NCBI GenBank assembly: GCA_002084535.1
Contig: NBLI01000054.1
Location: 1-8,596, forward strand
DNA length: 8,596 bases
DNA from: Candidatus Zhuqueibacterota bacterium 4572_119
GTDB lineage: Bacteria > Zhuqueibacterota > Zhuqueibacteria > Thermofontimicrobiales > Thermofontimicrobiaceae
Reading direction: 5' to 3'
Below the pieces are notes generated by a model. The model saw only the letters and a program-made list of their open reading frames with translations, did no database searches and was not told the origin of the DNA. Within the stretch, counting starts at the first letter, position 1. The number at the start of each line of letters is the position of its first letter. The position numbers and the translations under genes were made by a program. Shown piece after piece: positions 1 through 5,666 of the stretch.

Positions 1-92
1 AAAAACCAGGTATTTTAGGATTTTTCATAAATTATGGTGCTATAACTTCAATATAAACAGTTTTTGTTTTGATTGGAAAATACCTGGTTTTT
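1..92. repeat. Perfect 16-bp inverted repeat bounding a 92-bp AT-rich element
   Basis: Bases 1-16 (AAAAACCAGGTATTTT) are the exact reverse complement of bases 77-92, with 60 AT-rich bases between them. The repeat begins at the first base of the window, so the left arm may extend outside it. The interior contains a small palindrome around CATAAATTATG. The arms could be the ends of a small non-autonomous palindromic element. They could also form a long-loop hairpin that ends leftward transcription from the response-regulator operon; the right arm runs into two T-rich stretches on the + strand. No coding sequence lies inside. The repeat itself is seen directly; both roles are inference. Confidence 0.7.
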
Positions 93-170
93 ACCTTTTT
101 AGAGCGGACTCATAGATAGTATCAACAATTACAATTTCAAGTGTGCGACATCTTGAATACTCCCATAACT

Positions 171-205
171 GAGGCGTTACCTCCGGGTGAAAAGCACATC
201 CCCGG
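171..205. other. Two adjacent short hairpins in the 3' flank of the response-regulator gene
   Basis: GAGG (171-174) pairs with CCTC (180-183) over a 5-nt loop. CCGGG (183-187) pairs with CCCGG (201-205) over a 13-nt loop, and the two stems share base 183. They are clearly more GC-rich than the surrounding sequence and lie just downstream of the response-regulator stop. There is no T-tract, so this is not a standard intrinsic terminator. A short open frame also crosses the stretch on each strand, with no supporting start signal. The rest of 93-256 shows nothing I can name. Confidence 0.3.
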
Positions 206-256
206 CATGGCTTCAATTAATTACGTTTATTCGGTCAGACATAATCGCAGCGCGTT

Positions 257-1621
257 TTATAACCGGTATTTTTTGATTTTGTAACGCATGGTGCGCAAGC
301 TAATGTTCAGGTTTTTTGCTGCTTTTGATTTATTGCCTCCCGCCTTATTGATCGCGTCCTTCAAAATCATTCTTTCGGCGTAGTCAATTTTTTTCCGATA
401 TGAATCATCATTAACCTTTTCATTTAACTCGCTAAAAATTTCCCTGGTCGGATCAGAAAATATTGACAGCGGCAGGAATTCTGGAATTATCGTATCGCCT
501 TCTCCCAAAACAATCGCGTTCTCAACGGCGTTTTCCAATTCCCGCACATTGCCGGGCCATTCATAATTAAGGCACATCTCAAGCGTTTGATCGGATATTT
601 TCATGAGCGGTTTATTGTTTTCCCGGCAGGTTTTTATCACAAAATGTTCCAGGAGTATCGGGATGTCTTCTCTTCGTTCGCGCAATGGGGGAATAATAAT
701 GGGAATCACATTGAGCCTGAAATACAAGTCTTCCCGGAACCTTCCGTTTTTAAGTGCAACTTCCAGGTTACGGTTTGTCGCGGTAATAACCCGCACATCT
801 ACCGGAATTGAACTTGTACCGCCGAGGTGGGTGATTTCTTTTTCCTGGAGAACACGTAACAATTTTGTCTGAACATTTTCAGAAATTTCCCCAATTTCAT
901 CAAGAAAAATCGTTCCGCCATTTGCTAATTCAAACCGTCCTTTTTTTTGAGAAACGGCTCCGGTAAAAGCGCCTTTTTCATAACCAAACAATTCACTTTC
1001 CAACAGTGTTTCCGGCAGTGACGCGCAACTGATTTCCACCAGCATTTTATTTGCCCTGGGGCTGTTGTAATGAATGGCGCGCGCGACCAATTCCTTTCCC
1101 ACGCCGCTTTCGCCCCTGATGAGAACGGTTGATTGTGTTTGTGACACTTTTTCAATTTTTTTAAAAATACTCTGCATGGGTTTGCTGTTGCCGATAATAT
1201 TTTCAAAAGAACAGGAATGTTTTATCTGATTTTTTAACTCGATATTTTCTTCTAAAAGCTGTTTTTCCTGTAAGGCTTTTTTGATGGTAATGAACAGCTC
1301 ATCAAGGTTCAGCGGTTTGGTTAAGTATTCATAGACACCTTTTTTCATGGCTTCAACCGCGTCTTTGACAGAACTGAAGGCTGTCATAACAATCGTGATC
1401 ATTTCTTCATTAAATTTGCGGGATTCTTCGTATAGTTGCAGACCGTCTTTGTCGGGCAAACGGAGGTCGGTCAGCATTAGATCAAAGCTGTCATTTTTAA
1501 GCAGACGCAGGGCTTCAGTGCTGGATTTAACACCAACCGTGTCATACCCTTCGTCCGAAAGTATCTCGATCAACCCGGATAAAGTATTGAGGTCATCTTC
1601 CACAATTAAAAGTCGTGCCAT
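257..1621 (-). CDS. NtrC-family sigma-54-dependent response regulator
   Basis: This is a two-component transcriptional activator that, when phosphorylated, uses ATP to open sigma-54 RNA polymerase promoters. The 454 residues match the usual three-domain layout. The receiver (about 1-120) has acidic DD at 9-10, phospho-acceptor Asp52, Thr80 and Lys102. The AAA+ domain (about 140-370) has Walker A GESGVGKE (170-177), the sigma-54 contact loop GAFTGA (217-222), Walker B ending in LDE (240-242) and the WPGNVRELENAV motif (355-366). The C-terminal Fis-type helix-turn-helix (about 427-452) contains AGGNKSKAAKNLNISLRT. The start at 1621 is chosen because MARLLIVEDD is the normal receiver beginning and AAGGG lies 6 nt upstream. 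A longer frame to 1702 would overlap the aminotransferase gene. It follows that gene by 37 bp, probably in the same transcript. No sensor kinase is visible in the window, so its signal and targets are unknown. Confidence 0.95.
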   Translation of the reverse strand: MARLLIVEDDLNTLSGLIEILSDEGYDTVGVKSSTEALRLLKNDSFDLMLTDLRLPDKDGLQLYEESRKFNEEMITIVMTAFSSVKDAVEAMKKGVYEYLTKPLNLDELFITIKKALQEKQLLEENIELKNQIKHSCSFENIIGNSKPMQSIFKKIEKVSQTQSTVLIRGESGVGKELVARAIHYNSPRANKMLVEISCASLPETLLESELFGYEKGAFTGAVSQKKGRFELANGGTIFLDEIGEISENVQTKLLRVLQEKEITHLGGTSSIPVDVRVITATNRNLEVALKNGRFREDLYFRLNVIPIIIPPLRERREDIPILLEHFVIKTCRENNKPLMKISDQTLEMCLNYEWPGNVRELENAVENAIVLGEGDTIIPEFLPLSIFSDPTREIFSELNEKVNDDSYRKKIDYAERMILKDAINKAGGNKSKAAKNLNISLRTMRYKIKKYRL

Positions 1622-1627
1622 AGCAAT

Positions 1628-1632
1628 CCCTT
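1628..1632 (-). promoter_or_regulatory. Ribosome binding site that fixes the response-regulator start
   Basis: AAGGG on the minus strand lies 6 nt before the ATG at 1621 and within the short gap after the aminotransferase stop at 1659. It supports the 454-residue product over the 27-codon longer reading frame that begins inside the upstream gene. Confidence 0.6.
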
Positions 1633-1658
1633 GTTTTTTAGGCGAAGCTTGGTTAACA

Positions 1659-2750
1659 TCATTTTTTAGAATTATCAGATAAAATTTTTTGTAAGGCTTC
1701 AAGAAAAATGTTCAAATGGGATTCTCCGATATTTACCAAATGTCCGACACGGATCACCTCTCTGGCAATGGATGCCTGCCCGCGTGAAACAATGATATCA
1801 AATTTCTTGTTTAAAATAGAAGCCAATTCGATTGGATTCAACAAAGGCTCGGCTTTTATCACTGTTAATGAATCTGATGGAAAATCCGGAAAAATTTCAA
1901 AGCCCGCGTCCTTCAACCTTTGCCGAAAATAGTCTGCAAGCTGCTTCTGTTTTGTCCAGATGTTTGCCAAACCCTGTTTTTTTATTTTTTCGAGCGTAAA
2001 CTCAGCGGCTAAAATTAAAGGAATCGCCGGGGTAAAAGCCGATCCTTTACGCATTAATAAAGCCTGCCGGGCGCGAATCAGGTCAAAATAATAACGAGGA
2101 AGTTCTGCTTGCTCCGAACAAATCCACGCGCGGTTATTTAGCGCTACAAATGCTAAACCCGGGGGCAAACCAAGCCCTTTGTGTGAGGCTGACACGATCA
2201 CGTCGATTCCCCAATCATCCATTTTTAACGGCAAGATTCCCGCGGAGGAAATCGCATCCACGATAACCAGCGCTTTAGTTTGTTCGCGTATCGCGGGAAC
2301 TATTGTTTCCAAATCAGTTAACGCGCCAGTGGAAGTTTCACAATGCGTTAGAAAGATGCCTTTTATGGATTTGAGGGAAGATATCTTTTTTGTAACTTCG
2401 GCGGCGGTAACACTTTTGCCCCAGGGAATTTCTAATTTATTTACATCTAATTGAAATTTTAATGCCATCTCCGACCAACGCTGGCTGAATTTTCCATTTT
2501 CCACCACCAGAATTTGGTCACCTGGACTGAATAAATTTGAAATCGCGGCTTCCATTCCACCACTGCCGCTTGCGGTTAGAATCAATGCGTCATTTTTGGT
2601 TTGAAATAAATATTGCAGACCCTGAGTTGTGGATTCGAAATTGCGAATAAAATTTTCCGATCGATGGTAAGTAACCGGCTGATTCAGAATTTGCTGAATT
2701 TCTTCTGAAACGGGCACTGGTCCCGCGGTAAGCAACAATTTCTTTCTCAT
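1659..2750 (-). CDS. Class V PLP-dependent aminotransferase (alanine/serine-glyoxylate aminotransferase-like)
   Basis: This is a cytosolic fold-type I PLP enzyme of 363 residues, a normal length for the alanine-glyoxylate/serine-pyruvate aminotransferase group. Family marks in order: TAGPVPV near the N-terminus (8-14), HRS (29-31), the cofactor-phosphate region ASGSGGMEAA (60-69), the PLP-ring Asp165 in VIVDAISSAG, the Schiff-base Lys191 in SASHKGLGLPPG, TPAIP (240-244), and a C-terminal RVGH with Arg334, normally the substrate carboxylate binder. In most relatives that last motif continues as Gly; here it reads RVGHLVN, so the substrate pocket may differ somewhat. It starts 24 bp after engB and precedes the response regulator by 37 bp, all on one strand, which suggests co-transcription. 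A weak AGAGAA lies upstream of the start. The true amino donor and acceptor cannot be read from sequence; glyoxylate, pyruvate and serine are the family's usual substrates. Confidence 0.9.
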   Translation of the reverse strand: MRKKLLLTAGPVPVSEEIQQILNQPVTYHRSENFIRNFESTTQGLQYLFQTKNDALILTASGSGGMEAAISNLFSPGDQILVVENGKFSQRWSEMALKFQLDVNKLEIPWGKSVTAAEVTKKISSLKSIKGIFLTHCETSTGALTDLETIVPAIREQTKALVIVDAISSAGILPLKMDDWGIDVIVSASHKGLGLPPGLAFVALNNRAWICSEQAELPRYYFDLIRARQALLMRKGSAFTPAIPLILAAEFTLEKIKKQGLANIWTKQKQLADYFRQRLKDAGFEIFPDFPSDSLTVIKAEPLLNPIELASILNKKFDIIVSRGQASIAREVIRVGHLVNIGESHLNIFLEALQKILSDNSKK

Positions 2751-2774
2751 GAATAATTCTCTAACATTTCGTTA

Positions 2775-2798
2775 TTAAATCAATTCTTGAATTGATTT
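2775..2798 (-). repeat. Palindromic hairpin overlapping the engB stop codon
   Basis: AAATCAATTC (2777-2786) and GAATTGATTT (2789-2798) are exact reverse complements separated by two bases. As RNA the realistic stem is 8 bp with a 6-nt loop. It covers the last codons and part of the TAA stop (2775-2777) of engB and lies 24 bp before the aminotransferase start. It could affect mRNA stability or translational coupling between the two genes. It has no T-tract, so it is not a plain terminator. The symmetry is seen; the role is inferred. Confidence 0.5.
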
Positions 2799-3356
2799 CC
2801 AAATATCAAACTTCCCGTATTTAGTAATTTTTGAAAATGGAACAATTCCAGTGCCTCCAAGCCGCACAGCTTCTTTTTCGATTTTCTGAAGAAGGGAATT
2901 TGATTTGCTCCTGGGCAATTTGTCGATTTTGGTGGCAACAATTAAAACCGGTATTTTTTGAATTGACAACCATTCCATCATTTCCATATCAAGTTTAGTA
3001 AATCCATGGCGGCTGTCAATAATCTGGATGACGCCTTTAAGGTGTTTGTTGTCGGACAAATAGGATTCGATTAAATTTTTCCAGGCGATTCTTTCGCTTT
3101 GGGGAACTTTGGCAAAGCCATAGCCGGGTAAATCAACAAAGTAAATTTGTTCATTAATAGAATAGTAATTCAAAGTTCTGGTCTTACCTGGTGTTGAACT
3201 GGTGAGCGCGATTTTTTTCCGATTCACTAAACAATTGATGAGACTGGATTTGCCCACATTCGATCTGCCGGAGAAAGCGATTTCCGGTAAACGCGGAGAG
3301 GGAATCTGCTCAATTTTGGTATAGCTGCCCAGGAATTTTATGGATTCAATTTTCAT
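2775..3356 (-). CDS. engB: Ribosome biogenesis GTP-binding protein EngB (YsxC/YihA)
   Basis: This is a small cytosolic GTPase of the TRAFAC class needed for 50S subunit assembly in the bacteria where it has been studied. The 193 residues are typical of the family. The G motifs are all present: G1 GRSNVGKS (30-37), the G2 region SSTPGKT (53-59), G3 DLPGYG (75-80), G4 TKID (142-145), and a G5-like FSK (174-176) followed by TKYG. The stretch FVDLPGYGFAKVP is a family hallmark. The ATG at 3356 has no obvious Shine-Dalgarno; the bases before it read CTCGGTATCTTA. The gene opens a probable operon with the aminotransferase and response regulator. In several Gram-positive and other genomes engB ends a tig-clp-lon cluster, so its place downstream of clpX is expected, but without lon. 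A hairpin overlaps its stop codon. Confidence 0.97.
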   Translation of the reverse strand: MKIESIKFLGSYTKIEQIPSPRLPEIAFSGRSNVGKSSLINCLVNRKKIALTSSTPGKTRTLNYYSINEQIYFVDLPGYGFAKVPQSERIAWKNLIESYLSDNKHLKGVIQIIDSRHGFTKLDMEMMEWLSIQKIPVLIVATKIDKLPRSKSNSLLQKIEKEAVRLGGTGIVPFSKITKYGKFDIWKSIQELI

Positions 3357-3370
3357 TAAGATACCGAGTT

Positions 3371-3399
3371 ATATAATTGTCAAATTTTGAAAAGTGTAA
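3371..3399 (-). promoter_or_regulatory. Possible sigma-70 promoter for engB
   Basis: On the minus strand TTACAC (3394-3399) is followed after 17 nt by TTATAT (3371-3376), about 15 bp before the engB start. The -35 and -10 boxes are both imperfect, and the region is AT-rich enough to give chance matches. The presence of a terminator between clpX and engB makes some promoter in this gap likely. Confidence 0.35.
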
Positions 3400-3554
3400 G
3401 ATGTTTATTTTCAATTTTGTTAAAAGAAAGTTAAAAAAATATCTACAAATTCAATCATAAGATAGTCGATTTTAATATCATCATTCACATTAAAAGGGAA
3501 CGAATTAAAATAGACTTTCTTACGCAAAAAAATGATAACTGTTGCTCTGTGAAT

Positions 3555-3604
3555 AAAAAAAAATCTTCCGTTAACTTTTGATCAAATAGTTTCAGGAAGA
3601 TTTT
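3555..3604 (-). terminator. Rho-independent terminator of the tig-clpP-clpX operon
   Basis: On the minus strand a 10-bp stem (AAAATCTTCC, 3595-3604, with GGAAGATTTT, 3560-3569) encloses a 25-nt loop. It is followed by a run of nine T (3555-3563), partly overlapping the stem end. The loop contains the palindrome TTGATCAA, which may shorten it by folding. The structure lies about 70 nt past the clpX stop at 3676. Orientation and T-tract support termination of leftward transcription. Confidence 0.8.
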
Positions 3605-3675
3605 AAATATATATTCAGAATCTTTGTCAAGCCACAAAAAAGATTCAACCGCTTTGACCAATATTCAGGTTAACA

Positions 3676-4929
3676 TTAAGCAGTTTTTTTAACCTTTTTA
3701 TGAACAAATGTTGGTTTCTTTTTTTCTTTAACAACTTTTTCAGTAATAACACACTTTTCAACATCTTTCAGGTCCGGTAATTCAAACATGATATCGAGCA
3801 TGATGTGTTCCATGATCGCTCTGAGTGCGCGGGCGCCGGTTTTTCTTTTTATCGCTTCATGGACAATGGCTTTTAGCGCCGATTTTTCAAATTCAAGTTC
3901 AATGTTGTCAAGTTCAAACAGTTTTTTATATTGTTTGGTCAGCGCGTTTTTAGGTTTAAGCAATATTGTGAACAGCGCGTCTTCGCTTAATTCTTCAAAT
4001 ATGCAATCAATGGGCAGCCTTCCAATTAATTCAGGAATCAAGCCAAATTGCAGCAAATCTTCTGGTTGTATACTACGAAGAATTTCTCCAAAATTGATAT
4101 TTTCAACATTCTGTAATTCCGCGCCAAATCCCAAACCTTTTTTACCAATTCTGTTGCCAACAATTTTTTCCAGCCCATCAAACGCGCCACCGCAAACGAA
4201 CAGAATGTTTTTTGTGTTAATACTAATCAAATTTTGTTCGGGGTGTTTACGTCCGCCTTTTGGAGGAACAGACGCAACCGTTCCTTCAAGAATTTTAAGC
4301 AATGCTTGTTGAACCCCTTCACCTGATACATCACGTGTGATGGAAGGATTCCCTGATTTGCGGGAAATTTTATCAATTTCATCAATATAAACAATACCTC
4401 GTTCCGCAAGTTCAACGTCATAATCAGCGGCTTGTAATAACCGGACGAGAATATTTTCAACATCCTCACCAACGTAGCCAGCTTCGGTAAGTGTAGTCGC
4501 GTCGGCGATGGTAAAAGGAACCTGTAAAAAACGTGCCAGTGTTTGCGCCAGTAATGTTTTTCCTGTACCCGTCGGTCCTACAAGAAGAATGTTGCTTTTT
4601 TCGAGTTCGACCTCGTCGTTTAACATATCACCGGTTTCCACACGTTTATAATGATTGTAAACGGCGACAGATACAATTTTCTTGGCGTTTTCCTGACCGA
4701 TTACATAGGAATCCAATTCATGTTTAATTTCTGCTGGAGTTCTTATTTTGCTTTTCGCGACGAGCGCCCGGCGGCTCATATCTTCTTTGATTATTTCACC
4801 GGCACTCTTGACGCATTCATTACAAATGTAAACATCGGGTCCTGTTACAATACATTCGACCTGATTGGAATTTTTTCCGCAAAACGAACAGATAAATAAT
4901 CTGTCTCGTCTTTTTTTATACTCGTCCAT
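3676..4929 (-). CDS. clpX: ATP-dependent Clp protease ATP-binding subunit ClpX
   Basis: This is a hexameric AAA+ unfoldase that recognises tagged or folded proteins and threads them into ClpP. Its 417 residues are normal for ClpX. The N-terminal zinc-binding domain has C14-X2-C17-X18-C36-X2-C39. The ATPase core has Walker A GPTGTGKT (118-125), pore loop GYVG (151-154), Walker B with DE at 183-184, the RKH substrate loop (227-229), arginine-finger Arg304 in IPELIGRLP, and sensor-2 GARALR (365-370). The ClpP-docking loop reads LGF (266-268), an accepted variant of the usual IGF. The C-terminus carries a Lys-rich tail. AGAGG lies 5 nt before the ATG at 4929. It follows clpP by 32 bp and is the last gene before the terminator. 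Confidence 0.99.
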   Translation of the reverse strand: MDEYKKRRDRLFICSFCGKNSNQVECIVTGPDVYICNECVKSAGEIIKEDMSRRALVAKSKIRTPAEIKHELDSYVIGQENAKKIVSVAVYNHYKRVETGDMLNDEVELEKSNILLVGPTGTGKTLLAQTLARFLQVPFTIADATTLTEAGYVGEDVENILVRLLQAADYDVELAERGIVYIDEIDKISRKSGNPSITRDVSGEGVQQALLKILEGTVASVPPKGGRKHPEQNLISINTKNILFVCGGAFDGLEKIVGNRIGKKGLGFGAELQNVENINFGEILRSIQPEDLLQFGLIPELIGRLPIDCIFEELSEDALFTILLKPKNALTKQYKKLFELDNIELEFEKSALKAIVHEAIKRKTGARALRAIMEHIMLDIMFELPDLKDVEKCVITEKVVKEKKKPTFVHKKVKKTA

Positions 4930-4961
4930 GAAAACCTCTAACGAATTTGGGCAATTAAATT

Positions 4962-5558
4962 TTATTTGTTATTAATTTTTCTACTTTTCATAATTTCGTC
5001 CACGATACCATATTTCATGGCTTCCTCAGCTGACATGAAATAATTTCGATCAGTGTCCTTAGCAATTTTTGCTACGCTTTGGCCTGTGTGTTTGGAGAGT
5101 ATTTTATTGAGTTGTTCTCTGATCGTTAAAATTTCGTTTGCCTGAATTTCAATATCCGCTGCCATCCCCTGGGCGCCGCCCAACGGTTGGTGGATCATAA
5201 CTCGTGAATGTGGTAGTATTGATCTTTTTCCTTTTGTACCTGCAGCCAGCAAAATCGCTCCCATGCTTGACGCCTGTCCCAGGCAAATCGTCGCAACATC
5301 CGGCTTTATGTATTGCATCGTATCGTAAATTCCCAAGCCTGATGTAACGTAACCACCTGGACTATTAATATACATATAAACATCTTTTTCAGGATCTTCC
5401 GCCTCTAAAAAAAGCAACTGGGCAATAGCCAGACTGGCAATATTATCGTCAATCGGAGAACCGATGAAAATAATTCTTTCTTTCAGCAATCTTGAAAATA
5501 TATCGTACGCTCGTTCTCCGCGTCCGGTTTGTTCTATTACTATTGGTACAAGACTCAT
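4962..5558 (-). CDS. clpP: ATP-dependent Clp protease proteolytic subunit ClpP, with Asn at the catalytic Asp position
   Basis: This is the self-compartmentalised serine protease (family S14) that degrades proteins delivered by ClpX. The 198 residues are standard. Recognisable blocks are MSLVPIVIEQTGRGERAYD at the start, YINSPGG (63-69), the nucleophile Ser98 in GQASSMG and His123 in MIHQPLGG. The third triad residue is unusual. Aligned by hand to E. coli ClpP (precursor Ser111, His136, Asp185), the equivalent position is 172, in DTDRNYF, and it is Asn (codon AAT, plus-strand 5043-5045). Listeria ClpP1 is a known ClpP with Asn there; it is poorly active alone and is stimulated by ClpP2. No second clpP is in this window. 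The gene lies 108 bp after tig and 32 bp before clpX. A TATAAT box upstream may add transcription. Confidence 0.98.
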   Translation of the reverse strand: MSLVPIVIEQTGRGERAYDIFSRLLKERIIFIGSPIDDNIASLAIAQLLFLEAEDPEKDVYMYINSPGGYVTSGLGIYDTMQYIKPDVATICLGQASSMGAILLAAGTKGKRSILPHSRVMIHQPLGGAQGMAADIEIQANEILTIREQLNKILSKHTGQSVAKIAKDTDRNYFMSAEEAMKYGIVDEIMKSRKINNK

Positions 5559-5600
5559 ATCAACTCGCTTTCTTCTCTATTTCGAATAAAAGGTTTGTTC

Positions 5601-5631
5601 ATTATACTCAAATTAACTTCTCGTTATTGAA
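5601..5631 (-). promoter_or_regulatory. Possible internal promoter upstream of clpP
   Basis: On the minus strand a perfect TATAAT (5601-5606) lies in the 108-bp gap between tig and clpP. The best -35 candidate is TTCAAT (5626-5631) at a long 19-nt spacing. The -10 match is strong and the -35 weak, so this would be a secondary promoter giving clpP-clpX transcripts independent of tig. Confidence 0.35.
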
Positions 5632-5666
5632 GTATCAACTTTTCCATTTTGACATTTAAGTTTTAA

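Larger units (their letters stand above)
3357..3675. other. Intergenic gap between clpX and engB, without a gene
   Basis: This 319-bp stretch is very AT-rich. It holds an intrinsic terminator for the clp operon at 3555-3604. A second 8-bp stem nearer clpX pairs GAATCTTT (3618-3625) with AAAGATTC (3639-3646). There is also a possible engB promoter at 3371-3399. Between about 3400 and 3555 I see no convincing gene. One minus-strand frame is open for some 50 codons across the terminator, but it has no usable start and its product is rich in Phe, Ile, Lys and Asn. I see no Lon-like sequence. Confidence 0.7.

Noticed and set aside
133..216. Short minus-strand peptide frame in the left flank (23 codons from an ATG)
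   Set aside because: It lacks a ribosome binding site and is too short to judge; the same bases form hairpins.
118..281. Open frame on the plus strand through 118-281
   Set aside because: It has no good start or ribosome binding site, overlaps the 3' end of the response regulator, and shows no recognisable protein family.
1622..1702. Longer N-terminus for the response regulator starting at 1702
   Set aside because: The extra 27 residues do not belong to the receiver domain, overlap the end of the aminotransferase gene, and the internal ATG at 1621 has a good ribosome binding site.
3420..3578. Minus-strand open frame of about 50 codons between clpX and engB
   Set aside because: It crosses the clp terminator T-tract, has no proper start codon with a binding site, and is compositionally AT-driven.
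3788..4312. 174-codon plus-strand open frame
   Set aside because: It is antisense to clpX, whose conserved motifs cover the same bases; the frame is a shadow.
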